From positions 2,232,001 through 2,296,000 of the forward strand of contig NZ_CP021323.1 of assembly GCF_002155145.1 (NCBI RefSeq): a DNA stretch of 64,000 bases, written 5' to 3'. The position numbers and the translations under genes are program-made. This DNA is from Kushneria konosiri. Lineage in GTDB: Bacteria > Pseudomonadota > Gammaproteobacteria > Pseudomonadales > Halomonadaceae. A model generated the notes under the pieces. That model was not told the origin of the DNA, did not search any database, and was given only the letters and a program-made list of their open reading frames with translations. This document shows, in pieces, positions 53,109 through 61,100 of this stretch (its first letter is position 1; every line of letters begins with the position of its first letter).

Positions 53109-53160
53109 TTGTTCTGTTTGTCGTTTGGCGCAATAATTATCCATAAGGGATAATTATTGC
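53109..53160 (+). promoter_or_regulatory. candidate spanin promoter overlapping a perfect 13-bp inverted repeat
   Basis: GCAATAATTATCC (53130-53142) is the exact reverse complement of GGATAATTATTGC (53148-53160), around the loop ATAAG. The left arm contains AATAAT (53132-53137), which with TTGTTC (53109-53114) and 17-base spacing could be a promoter reading into the spanin genes. Such a dyad over the -10 region is typical of a phage repressor operator; the repressor is not in the window. Confidence 0.55.
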
Positions 53161-53205
53161 CCTAAGTGGATGCGTCACACCAACATGTTCGAACAGGAGG
53201 TATTC

Positions 53206-53754
53206 ATGTGGAACGTGCTCTGGGGGTTCTTCGGCAGAATTCCTGCCCGAGTGCTGATTGCGCTGGTGGCCATCGTGCTTTTGCTCGGCGGTCTATGGGG
53301 CTTTACCTATCGACTGGACCAGTGGCGGCAGGCGCTCTCCAGTGCTCAGGAAGATGCTCGCAGTGCTCATGAGCTTGCGCAGCGCCAGCAGCTGGTGGCG
53401 CGTGCCTGGCAGGCTCATGCCGAGCATCTGGCCGAGGTAGGGGCTCGCCGCGAACAGCAGCTCGAGGCCAATCAAAAGGCCCTGGCCGGTAAACGACAAC
53501 AGCTGGAAAGGATAATCAATGATGACCAGACATCAAAGAAATGGGCTGATCACGCTGTGCCTGACGGGATACATCAATGGCTGCGCCAGCTCGCCGCCTC
53601 AGACAACGCCGGTGATGGTGCCACCGCCCCCCATGCCCCGTTACCTGACCCAGCCCCTGCCGGCACCGCAGGGCATCGACAATATCCGCACCAATCAGGA
53701 TCTCGTCTCGTTGCTGACGGACTACGAACAGCTGCGACGGCGAATGAACACTGA
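53206..53754 (+). CDS. Rz-like inner-membrane spanin (i-spanin)
   Basis: The 182-residue product MWNVLWGFFGRIPARVLIALVAIVLLLGGLWGFTYRLDQW... has one N-terminal membrane helix (about residues 14-33), a coiled-coil segment rich in Gln, Glu and Ala (about 40-110) and NDDQTSKKWADHAVPDGIHQWL, the C-terminal pattern of P2 LysB/Rz. AGGAGG is five bases before the ATG at 53206. Inside its 3' part, in the next frame, the o-spanin gene begins: the classical embedded spanin architecture. Its C-terminus after residue 135 is Pro/Ala-rich, as expected from overlap with the other frame. No endolysin or holin is adjacent. Confidence 0.8.
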   Translation: MWNVLWGFFGRIPARVLIALVAIVLLLGGLWGFTYRLDQWRQALSSAQEDARSAHELAQRQQLVARAWQAHAEHLAEVGARREQQLEANQKALAGKRQQLERIINDDQTSKKWADHAVPDGIHQWLRQLAASDNAGDGATAPHAPLPDPAPAGTAGHRQYPHQSGSRLVADGLRTAATANEH

Positions 53755-53875
53755 TCGGGAAAGTGTTCGCAGGCTATGGGAGAACATGGCGCTGTCGGTG
53801 AGCGATGAATCGCTCACTGAAGATGAGGAGTTCGATGGGCAAAATGCGGAGAGTGGGCAGAGCCAGGCGGAATGA
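53519..53875 (+). CDS. Rz1-like outer-membrane lipoprotein spanin (o-spanin)
   Basis: The 118-residue product has a signal peptide MTRHQRNGLITLCLTGYINGC with a lipobox (INGC), then a proline-rich mature start CASSPPQTTPVMVPPPPMPRYLTQPLPAP and a helical tail. This is the Rz1/LysC pattern. It overlaps the i-spanin gene by 236 bases in a different frame, which is diagnostic of an Rz/Rz1 pair. AAGGA is seven bases before the ATG at 53519. The mature protein is longer than most Rz1 proteins, with an acidic C-terminal tail after about residue 90. Confidence 0.8.
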   Translation: MMTRHQRNGLITLCLTGYINGCASSPPQTTPVMVPPPPMPRYLTQPLPAPQGIDNIRTNQDLVSLLTDYEQLRRRMNTDRESVRRLWENMALSVSDESLTEDEEFDGQNAESGQSQAE

Positions 53876-53898
53876 GTAGAAGATATTCAGAACAGCAT

Positions 53899-53926
53899 CG
53901 ACGTCATCGCCCGGGCGATGACGTCG
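53899..53926. repeat. perfect 28-base palindrome between o-spanin and argF
   Basis: CGACGTCATCGCCC (53899-53912) is followed directly by its exact reverse complement GGGCGATGACGTCG (53913-53926). It lies between the stop codons of the convergent o-spanin and argF genes. It lacks a T-run on both sides. It could be a strong hairpin barrier to readthrough or a protein-binding site. Confidence 0.75.
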
Positions 53927-53933
53927 CATGAGA

Positions 53934-54854
53934 TCATCCGTCGACGCGGCCGACCATCAGAAACTCCAATAGCGCCTTTTGAGCATGGAGTCGATTACCC
54001 GCTTCCTGCCAGACGAAGGCGCGCGGGTCATCCAGTAGCGTTTCGCTGACCTCTTCACCGCGGTGGGCGGGCAGGCAATGGAGGAACATGACGTCATCAT
54101 CGGCGGCGTCGAGCATGGCCTCGTTGACCTGAAAGCCGCTGAAAGCCTTCATGCGCGCAGCCTGTTCTTCTTCCTGGCCCATGGAAGCCCAGACATCGGT
54201 GGTGATCAGGTGGGCGTCTTTTACTGCCGCTTGCGGATCACGATAGATTTCGACGCGTGAACCGGCCGCTTCAAGAATGTCCTGATCGGGTTCGAATCCT
54301 TCAGGGCAGGCAATGCGCAGATGGAAGTCAAACTGTCGTGCGGCGTTGATCCAGGAGTGACACATGTTATTGCCATCGCCCACCCACACGGCCGTCTTGC
54401 CCTTGACCGGCCCGCGACATTCGATCCAGGTCTGCATGTCGGCCAGCAGCTGGCAGGGATGATAGTCATCGGAAAGCGCGTTGATGACCGGAATCGAGCT
54501 GGCATCGGCAAATGATTCGATGCTTTCGTGCGAAAAGGTACGAATCATGACTGCATCGACCATTTCGGAAAGGACGCGAGCAGTATCACCGACCGGTTCA
54601 CCGCGACCGAGCTGGCTGTCACGCGGCGACAAAAACAGCGCATGGCCGCCAAACTGGGTCATGCCGGTTTCAAAGGAGACGCGGGTTCGGGTGGAGGACT
54701 TTTCGAAAATCATGGCCAGCGTTCGATTTTTCAAGGGCGTATAAACGGGGCCATTTTCGGCCAGCTCGCGCTTGATGGTGATCGAACGATCAATGAGATA
54801 GGCCAGTTCCTGAGGTGACAGATCCATCAGGGTAAGAAAGTGGCGAAGGGCCAT
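53934..54854 (-). CDS. argF: ornithine carbamoyltransferase
   Basis: The 306-residue enzyme has the carbamoyl-phosphate motif [13 protein letters not shown], the carbamoyl site [14 protein letters not shown], and the ornithine/catalytic motif [16 protein letters not shown]. It forms citrulline, the sixth arginine-synthesis step. The ATG at 54854 ([13 protein letters not shown]) is the family-like start, with AGGAG about 10 bases upstream. A hairpin with a T-run lies about 120 bases upstream in its leader, possibly an attenuator. argG is nearby but on the opposite strand. Confidence 0.96.
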   Translation of the reverse strand: MALRHFLTLMDLSPQELAYLIDRSITIKRELAENGPVYTPLKNRTLAMIFEKSSTRTRVSFETGMTQFGGHALFLSPRDSQLGRGEPVGDTARVLSEMVDAVMIRTFSHESIESFADASSIPVINALSDDYHPCQLLADMQTWIECRGPVKGKTAVWVGDGNNMCHSWINAARQFDFHLRIACPEGFEPDQDILEAAGSRVEIYRDPQAAVKDAHLITTDVWASMGQEEEQAARMKAFSGFQVNEAMLDAADDDVMFLHCLPAHRGEEVSETLLDDPRAFVWQEAGNRLHAQKALLEFLMVGRVDG

Positions 54855-55202
54855 GTCTCGATGCTCCTGTGTGGGCATAACGTTACGGTGATTGAAACGT
54901 CGCAGAGCGTCACACCGGGCATGACGCTCGAAGATGAGCATGCCTTGATGCCGCGCCCTGTTGAAAAAACCAATGAAAAAGCGCCGCACGATAGCTGGCG
55001 GCGCTTTGGAATCTTGCCATGGTCGATGGCGCAATGCGGGCCTTGCTGCTCGACATCGACCCCGTTCATCCTAACCAGAGCCTTTTTGGCGCGCAACTTC
55101 CTGTATGGCAATGCCTTGATCCGGGCTGATTTAGCCCCCATGTCGGCGTACACTGAGGCCAGACATTCATGGGCGCTTGAAGCCCCCTCCTGGAGACCGG
55201 AT
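54855..55202. other. 348-base gap between argF and grxD with a candidate RNA
   Basis: This divergent gap has no convincing protein gene. It contains, on the minus strand, a possible promoter, a stem, and a strong terminator hairpin; see the separate RNA entry. Confidence 0.6.
54973..55061 (-). ncRNA. candidate small RNA or argF leader attenuator
   Basis: On the minus strand GGTCGATG (at 55054-55061) can pair with CATCGACC (at 55021-55028), followed by a hairpin AAAGCGCCGC (54998-55007) with GCGGCGCTTT (54978-54987) and a T-run. A weak promoter (TTGCGC at 55091-55096, TAGGAT at 55068-55073, 17-base spacing) would start it. The terminator has no coding gene ending into it, so it is either a stand-alone RNA or a transcription attenuator for argF, whose start is about 120 bases downstream. 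This is inference from structure. Confidence 0.45.
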
Positions 55203-55550
55203 ATGAGCGAGACACTCGACACCATCAAGCAGCAGATCAGCGAAAACAGCATTCTGCTTTACATGAAGGGTTCACCGCAGATGCCGCAGTGCGGATTTTC
55301 CGCGCAGGCCGTACAGGCGCTGATGGGCTGTGGCGAGCGCTTTGCCTTCGTCAACATTCTGGACAACCCGGACATTCGTGCCGAGCTGCCCAAATACGCC
55401 AACTGGCCGACCTTCCCGCAGCTGTGGATCAACGGCGAGCTGGTCGGTGGCTGTGACATCATCGTTGAGATGTATCAAAACGGCGAGCTGGCCCCGATGA
55501 TCAAGGAAGCGGCTGCCAATGCCGCGCCGCAGGAAGGCGACAACGCCTGA
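55203..55550 (+). CDS. grxD: monothiol glutaredoxin Grx4 family
   Basis: The 115-residue product has the monothiol active site CGFS in KGSPQMPQCGFSAQAVQALMG, and WPTFPQLWINGELVGGCDIIVEMYQNGEL as in GrxD. It carries glutathione-coordinated iron-sulphur clusters and delivers them to apoproteins. The ATG at 55203 has GGAG about eight bases upstream. A terminator follows. It is convergent with rnt, a common arrangement. Confidence 0.96.
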   Translation: MSETLDTIKQQISENSILLYMKGSPQMPQCGFSAQAVQALMGCGERFAFVNILDNPDIRAELPKYANWPTFPQLWINGELVGGCDIIVEMYQNGELAPMIKEAAANAAPQEGDNA

Positions 55551-55570
55551 TTCGGTCAGTGGTTGATATG

Positions 55571-55600
55571 AAAAACCCGCCTCCATGGAGGCGGGTTTTT
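55571..55600. terminator. bidirectional terminator between grxD and rnt
   Basis: AAAAACCCGCCTCC (55571-55584) and GGAGGCGGGTTTTT (55587-55600) form a perfect stem, with T-tracts on the two strands. Confidence 0.92.
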
Positions 55601-55625
55601 TAATGTTGGCATTCGAGGGGCGGGG

Positions 55626-56288
55626 TCAGTCGCCGTCCATACTCTGCTCACGCAGCGCCAGATCCCAGCCGCCCAGATCCTTGAAGCGATTGACGATGGC
55701 ACAGAAAAGCTCGGCGGTGCGCTCGGTGTCATAGCGTGCTGAATGCGCTTCCTGACTGTCGAACGCAATGCCCGCAGCGCGACAGGCGCGTGCCAGTACG
55801 GTCTGCCCGTAGACCAGCCCCGAAAGCGTTGCGGTGTCAAAGCTCGAGAAGGGGTGGAAGGGGTTGCGCTTGATACCGGCGCGTTCAACGGCAGCATTGA
55901 GAAAACCGTGATCAAAGGCAGCGTTGTGACCGACCAGGATGGCGCGATTGCACTGGTGAGACTTGATCGCCTTGCGCACCGGTTTAAAAATCTCCTCGAG
56001 CGCTTCCTTTTCCTTGAGTGCTGCGTTCTGGCGCAGCGGGCTGTCCAGGCGAATGCCGGTAAAATCGAGCGCCGACTGTTCGACATTGGCACCCTCAAAG
56101 GGCTCGATATGAAACGAGAAGGTCTCATCCGGGAGCAAATGCCCCTGTTCGTCCATGGTCAGCGTGACGGCTGCAATTTCAAGCAGCGCATCGGTGCGGG
56201 CGTTGAAGCCGCCGGTTTCCAGATCGACCACGACGGGCAAAAAGCCTCGAAAGCGACCGGACATGAGTTTCGGGACAATATCGTTCAT
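55626..56288 (-). CDS. rnt: ribonuclease T
   Basis: The 220-residue exonuclease has DEDD motifs: [24 protein letters not shown] (DxE), [18 protein letters not shown] (Asp) and [16 protein letters not shown] (HxxxxD). It trims tRNA and other stable RNA 3' ends. The ATG at 56288 ([20 protein letters not shown]) has AGGAG about nine bases upstream. It is convergent with grxD. Confidence 0.95.
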   Translation of the reverse strand: MNDIVPKLMSGRFRGFLPVVVDLETGGFNARTDALLEIAAVTLTMDEQGHLLPDETFSFHIEPFEGANVEQSALDFTGIRLDSPLRQNAALKEKEALEEIFKPVRKAIKSHQCNRAILVGHNAAFDHGFLNAAVERAGIKRNPFHPFSSFDTATLSGLVYGQTVLARACRAAGIAFDSQEAHSARYDTERTAELFCAIVNRFKDLGGWDLALREQSMDGD

Positions 56289-56543
56289 CGTCGAGTTCTC
56301 CTGTCGCAGGCAGCAGAAAACGCCATGGGAATCAGGAACGCGTATAACCGGGCGGAGCCCGCAGAGTTGGTGACCGGCACAGGAAGCCTTCTGGTCGAAA
56401 GATGGATTCGGTTTGCAGGGTCGCAGTGTAGCATTGTGCTTGCTGTCAATCCCATCCATCACACGCAACGCGGTGTTCGCCGCGATCCGGTGACGATATA
56501 CTCACGATACACACAAAGCATGACTACGCCTTAAGGAGCCGGT

Positions 56544-57764
56544 ATGTCCGATGTAAAAAAGGTTGTCCTGGCCTATTCCGGGGGACTCGATACCTCCGTG
56601 ATCGTCCAGTGGCTCAAGGATACCTACGACTGTGAGGTCGTGACCTTCACGGCTGACCTGGGTCAGGGAGAAGAGGTTGAGCCGGCACGTGCCAAGGCAC
56701 AGGCGCTGGGTGTGAAGGAAATTTACATCGAAGATTTGCGCGAAACCTTCGTGCGTGACTATGTGTTCCCGATGTTTCGTGCCAATACCATCTATGAAGG
56801 CGAGTACCTGCTGGGCACCTCGATCGCCCGTCCGCTGATCGCTCGTCGCCTGATCGAAATCGCCAATGAAACCGGTGCGGATGCCATCGCACACGGCGCC
56901 ACCGGCAAGGGCAACGATCAGGTGCGATTCGAGCTGGGTGCCTACGCGCTCAAGCCCGGTGTGAGGGTCATCGCGCCGTGGCGCGAGTGGGACCTCAACT
57001 CCCGTGAAAAGCTGATGAACTATTGCGAAGAGCGCAACATTCCGGTCGATTTCGCCAAGAACAAGAAGAAATCTCCCTATTCGATGGACGCCAACCTTTT
57101 GCACATCTCCTATGAAGGCGGCGTGCTGGAAGACCCCTGGACCGAAGCCGAAGAAGAGATGTGGCGCTGGAGTGTCAGCCCCGAAGCCGCACCGGATCAG
57201 GCCACCTACATTGACCTGACCTTCGAGCGTGGCGATATCGTCGCCATCGATGGAAAGGCCATGAAGCCGCACGACGTGCTCTCGCATCTCAACAAGGTTG
57301 GTGGCGAGAACGGCGTCGGGCGTCTGGACATCGTTGAAAATCGCTATGTGGGCATGAAGTCCCGTGGCTGCTATGAAACGCCTGGCGGCACCATCATGCT
57401 GCGCGCGCACCGCGCGATCGAGTCGATCACGCTGGATCGAGAATCCGCGCACCTGAAAGATGAGCTGATGCCCAAGTACGCCGAGCTGATCTACAACGGC
57501 TACTGGTGGAGCCCGGAGCGCAAGATGCTGCAGGCCGCGATCGACCAGTCCCAGGGTTGTGTCAACGGTGTGGTTCGCCTCAAGCTTTACAAGGGCAATG
57601 TCATCGTGGTGGGCCGTGAGTCGGAAGACTCGCTGTTTGATGCCTCGATTGCCACCTTTGAAGACGATGCCGGTGCCTACGATCAAAAGGATGCCGAGGG
57701 CTTTATCAAGCTCAACGCCCTGCGTCTGCGCATTGCGGCGAAAAGGGGTCGTCTCGACGACTAA
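56544..57764 (+). CDS. argG: argininosuccinate synthase
   Basis: The 406-residue enzyme shows the ATP-pyrophosphatase P-loop [74 protein letters not shown] and [21 protein letters not shown]. It joins citrulline and aspartate in arginine synthesis. AAGGAG is five bases before the ATG at 56544. I looked for an ARG box in the 255-base divergent gap to rnt and saw no clear one. Confidence 0.98.
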   Translation: MSDVKKVVLAYSGGLDTSVIVQWLKDTYDCEVVTFTADLGQGEEVEPARAKAQALGVKEIYIEDLRETFVRDYVFPMFRANTIYEGEYLLGTSIARPLIARRLIEIANETGADAIAHGATGKGNDQVRFELGAYALKPGVRVIAPWREWDLNSREKLMNYCEERNIPVDFAKNKKKSPYSMDANLLHISYEGGVLEDPWTEAEEEMWRWSVSPEAAPDQATYIDLTFERGDIVAIDGKAMKPHDVLSHLNKVGGENGVGRLDIVENRYVGMKSRGCYETPGGTIMLRAHRAIESITLDRESAHLKDELMPKYAELIYNGYWWSPERKMLQAAIDQSQGCVNGVVRLKLYKGNVIVVGRESEDSLFDASIATFEDDAGAYDQKDAEGFIKLNALRLRIAAKRGRLDD

Positions 57765-57787
57765 ATGACAGAGGTCGTGTCATGAAG

Positions 57788-57812
57788 GGGCCGCTTTTCA
57801 GCGGCCCTTTTT
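57788..57812 (+). terminator. terminator of argG
   Basis: GGGCCGCT (57788-57795) pairs with AGCGGCCC (57800-57807), loop TTTC, followed by TTTTT. Confidence 0.9.
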
Positions 57813-57869
57813 GTGTCAGACTGAAAGAAATCATGCGCGACAAGCGCATCGACATCATCAGGAGTGGAC

Positions 57870-58190
57870 ATGCTGAAGAAACTCTTCGATGCGCTGCGCG
57901 GCCCCGGCAGCAGCGCCAGTGCTGACGAGCCACATCGAGAGGTGGCCGATACCGTTGAGTACAAGGGTTGTGAAATCGTGATCACACCGGCGCCGGCGGG
58001 TGGACAGTATCGCATCAGCGGTCTGATTCGAAGGGCGCGTGAAGACGGTGAGGTTCAGGAGCTGCGCTTTGAGCGCTCCGATGTTCTGCCCGATCGCGAC
58101 AGCTGTATCGACATGACTCGCACCAAGGCCGAGCGCTATATCGATGAGCAGGGCGATCGGCTTTTTGAAGATCCTCATCGCCCGGCCTGA
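57870..58190 (+). CDS. HlyU family protein
   Basis: The 106-residue protein MLKKLFDALRGPGSSASADEPH... has the HlyU-domain pattern VEYKGCEIVITPAPAGGQYRISGLIRR and FERSDVLPDRDSCIDMTRTKAERYIDEQGDRLF. HlyU domain proteins are small; the name comes from a haemolysin regulator in Vibrio, but here no toxin gene is nearby. AGGAG is five bases before the ATG at 57870. Confidence 0.85.
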   Translation: MLKKLFDALRGPGSSASADEPHREVADTVEYKGCEIVITPAPAGGQYRISGLIRRAREDGEVQELRFERSDVLPDRDSCIDMTRTKAERYIDEQGDRLFEDPHRPA

Positions 58191-58229
58191 AGCCATCTGT
58201 TGCCCGTCTCGTGAGCCAGGGGAGTCGTG

Positions 58230-59957
58230 ATGAGCATGTCCGATACCGGAGTTCCCGCCCTGTTGCCGGCCATCACGCGCTGGCGCCAGCTCTCGACCGG
58301 GGATCGCTTCAGCGATCTGATTGCGGGGTTGATCACGGCCGCGCTGCTGGTCCCTCAGGGCATGGCCTATGCAACGCTTGCCGGATTACCGGCACAGGCA
58401 GGGCTTTATACGGCACTGGCACCGCTGTTGCTGTATGCGCTTTTTGGTACCAGCCGTGTCATCGCCATGGGCCCCATGGCACTGACCTCGCTGCTGGTCG
58501 GTGAAACGCTGCGCAATACAGGTATACCGTTATCTTCATTCGCGGGATATGCCGCATTGCTGGCGGCACTGGTGGGCATCTGGCTACTGCTGATCCATGT
58601 CTGCCGGCTGGGGCGGCTGATTGATTTTGTCAGTCCCAGCGTCATGCAGGGGTTTACCACGGCTTCGGCGCTGATGATCGTGCTGTCGCAGACCAGCGAC
58701 CTGCTGGGGATTGATGCCGCGTCCGGCAATGCCATTGAGCGTCTGGTGACGCTTGCCGGCTCGCTGGGTGAGGTCATGCCGGGCGCCGTGCTCTTTGGCG
58801 GTGGCGCCATGGCGCTGTTACTGGTCATGAGACGGGGGTTATCAGCGCTGCTGTCTCGTTTGGGGCTGCCCGATGCGGCCGCGACGGTACTGGGCAAGAC
58901 CGGTCCGCTGATCGTGTTGATTCTGGCACTGGTACTGGTACCGCTGTGGCCCGGCGCACTGGCACAGGTCGGACAGATTCCGGCGGGGCTGCCGCTGCCC
59001 GCGCTGCCTGCACTGTCGTTTGGCGCAATAAAGGTGCTTTGGTTGCCGGCACTCGGGATTGCATTGATCAACTATGTCAGCGCCATTTCGGTCGCCCAGA
59101 CGCTCGCTGCCAAACATCGCGAGCGTCTTTATCCGCAGCGCGAGCTCTGGGTACTGGGCGCGGCCAATCTGCTGGCGGCCCTGACCCGCGGTTTTCCGGT
59201 CACCAGTGGTCTCGGACGCGCCGTGGTCAACGACCAGGCAGGATCAAAAACGCCATTGTCATCTCTTTTCGCTGCGCTGGCTCTGGCGGCAGTGCTTCTG
59301 TTTGCAACCTCCCTGTTTGCGCCACTGCCACAGGCCGTACTGGCCGCCATTGTGATCCAGGCGGCCATCCCTCTGGTCGACCCGAGCCCGCTTTTGAAAG
59401 CATGGCGTTATTCCCGCGCTGATGGTCTGGCCTGGCTGGCCGCTTTTGCCGGCGTGTTGCTGCTGGGGGTCATGCAGGGGCTGCTGGCAGGCGTTGGCAT
59501 TGCGCTGGCACTGCTGCTGGCCCGTGCGAGCAGGCCTCATATCGCCGAGATCGGCCAGCTGCCAGACGGAGGCTTTCGCAACTGCGAGCGTTTTGAGGTC
59601 GAGCGCCTGCCCCATCTCATGATGGTGCGACCGGATGCCAATCTGCATTTTGCCAACATGGGCGCACTGGAGCGCTGGATCAACGAGCATCTATCTGACC
59701 GGGATCAGGTCACCGACATGGTATTGGTGCTCAGCAGTGTGACCCATATCGACGGTGCGGCGCTGCACGCGCTGGAAACGCTGGATGAGCGCCTGAAGCA
59801 GCAGGGCGTGGCGCTGCATCTGGCCGAGCTACGTGGCCCGGTACGTGATCAGCTTCGCCACACGGCCTTCATGAGTGACCATCATCCTCGCGTCTTCTTC
59901 ACCTGCGCTGCTGCCTGGCAGGCGCTGTCGGGTGACCAGATCGAGTTCAATATCTAG
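58230..59957 (+). CDS. SulP family anion transporter with STAS domain
   Basis: The 575-residue protein has the SulP core: SDLIAGLITAALLVPQGMAYATLAGLPAQAGLYTALAPLLLYALFGTSRVIAMGPMALTSLL, GFTTASALMIVLSQTSDLLG, and GNLLAALTRGFPVTSGLGRA-like AANLLAALTRGFPVTSGLGRAVVN, ending in a STAS domain (LVLSSVTHIDGAALHALETL). It imports sulphate, bicarbonate or dicarboxylates with sodium or protons; the anion is undetermined. GGGGAG is five bases before the ATG at 58230. It stands 39 bases after the HlyU gene and may share its transcript. Confidence 0.92.
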   Translation: MSMSDTGVPALLPAITRWRQLSTGDRFSDLIAGLITAALLVPQGMAYATLAGLPAQAGLYTALAPLLLYALFGTSRVIAMGPMALTSLLVGETLRNTGIPLSSFAGYAALLAALVGIWLLLIHVCRLGRLIDFVSPSVMQGFTTASALMIVLSQTSDLLGIDAASGNAIERLVTLAGSLGEVMPGAVLFGGGAMALLLVMRRGLSALLSRLGLPDAAATVLGKTGPLIVLILALVLVPLWPGALAQVGQIPAGLPLPALPALSFGAIKVLWLPALGIALINYVSAISVAQTLAAKHRERLYPQRELWVLGAANLLAALTRGFPVTSGLGRAVVNDQAGSKTPLSSLFAALALAAVLLFATSLFAPLPQAVLAAIVIQAAIPLVDPSPLLKAWRYSRADGLAWLAAFAGVLLLGVMQGLLAGVGIALALLLARASRPHIAEIGQLPDGGFRNCERFEVERLPHLMMVRPDANLHFANMGALERWINEHLSDRDQVTDMVLVLSSVTHIDGAALHALETLDERLKQQGVALHLAELRGPVRDQLRHTAFMSDHHPRVFFTCAAAWQALSGDQIEFNI

Positions 59958-60031
59958 TACCGGCGGGGTCAATGCCACCCTGCATGCTGAATGGCGCTCT
60001 ACAATGGTTCTTTTGTTGTGAGAGGCCTGTC

Positions 60032-61093
60032 ATGAAGGCACTGTTATTGTCGGCCTATGCCGCTGACAGCCATCGTTACTGGGCGCGCGGTCTGATGGCG
60101 CACCTCGAGGCCATCGACTGGACCCTGATCGAGCTGGCACCACGTCATTTTCAGTGGCGTGTGCGAGGCAACCCCCTGAGCTTCATGAGCGAGCACGATG
60201 CGACGCTGTCCCAGTCCTTTGATCTGATCGTGGCCACCTCGCTGGTGGATCTGGCCACGCTCGTCGGACTCTATCCACATCTGGGGCGCGCCTTTCGTGT
60301 GGTCTATTTTCATGAAAATCAGTTCGCCTATCCGCTGGGAGAGCAACAAGCGCGTCGTCTTGAGCCCTTAATGGTCAATCTCTACAGCGCACTGGCCGCC
60401 GACCGGGTGCTGTTCAACAGTCAGTGGAACCGGGACAGTTTTTTTGACGGGGTGGCGGCCTTTCTGAAGAAGATGCCCGAACGGGTCGCGCCGGCGCGAC
60501 TTGAAGCACTGCAAAGAGACTCGGAGATTCTGCCCGTGCCGCTGTGGCCGCTGGATCAGGTGTCACCATGTGAACAGGGGGCGCCGTCCCGCATCCTCTG
60601 GAACCACCGCTGGGAATATGACAAGAACCCGGAAGACTTTTTTGCCGCACTCGAGGCGCTGTCCGATTCAGGCCTTGAGTTCGAGCTGGTCGTGATGGGG
60701 CAGGTCTTTCGCAATGCGCCCGAGGTGTTCGAAGCGGCCCGATCACGCCTGGCCAGACACGTGACCTGCTGGGGGCATCAGACGCGCGAGCGCTATCTGG
60801 AAGAGTTGGGAAAGGGTGGCATCGTGGTGTCGACCGCGTGGCATGAATTTCAGGGGCTGGCCGTGATGGAAGCCGTCCAGCATGGCTGTGTGCCGCTGGT
60901 GCCGGAGCGACTGTGTTTCCCTGAATACTACGCCGATGACTATCGTTATGACGGCAGTCGGCAGGCACTGACCACACGTCTTGAGCAGTGGCTGCTGTCA
61001 CCCGGCTCGCGGCCGCCTTCGCCGGAGATCAATGCCTGGACATGGCGTCAAATGAGGATGCGCTACCAGACACGACTGCAACCTGCGAAGTAG
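60032..61093 (+). CDS. tRNA-queuosine alpha-mannosyltransferase-like glycosyltransferase (DUF3524)
   Basis: The 353-residue protein has the DUF3524 N-terminus LLLSAYAADSHRYWARGLMAHL, LAPRHFQWRVRGNPLSFM, VVYFHENQFAYPLGEQQ, and a GT-B C-terminal domain with WNHRWEYDKNPEDFF and VSTAWHEFQGLAVMEAVQHGCVPLVPERLCFPE. Homologues in vertebrates (GTDC1/QTMAN) mannosylate queuosine in tRNA-Asp. The bacterial role is less defined. The ATG at 60032 starts the family-like sequence. It is convergent with nth. Confidence 0.85.
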   Translation: MKALLLSAYAADSHRYWARGLMAHLEAIDWTLIELAPRHFQWRVRGNPLSFMSEHDATLSQSFDLIVATSLVDLATLVGLYPHLGRAFRVVYFHENQFAYPLGEQQARRLEPLMVNLYSALAADRVLFNSQWNRDSFFDGVAAFLKKMPERVAPARLEALQRDSEILPVPLWPLDQVSPCEQGAPSRILWNHRWEYDKNPEDFFAALEALSDSGLEFELVVMGQVFRNAPEVFEAARSRLARHVTCWGHQTRERYLEELGKGGIVVSTAWHEFQGLAVMEAVQHGCVPLVPERLCFPEYYADDYRYDGSRQALTTRLEQWLLSPGSRPPSPEINAWTWRQMRMRYQTRLQPAK

Positions 61094-61100
61094 CATCGGA

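Noticed and set aside
51896-53933. Integration scar (att site) at tRNA-Ala
   Set aside because: No direct repeat of the tRNA 3' end and no integrase gene was found in the window, so I only propose a possible remnant.
56289-56543. ARG box in the argG upstream region
   Set aside because: No pair of TGAAT/ATTCA-type half-sites with the right spacing is visible.
56502-57686. 394-codon minus-strand ORF opposite argG
   Set aside because: Antisense shadow of argG with no recognisable domain.
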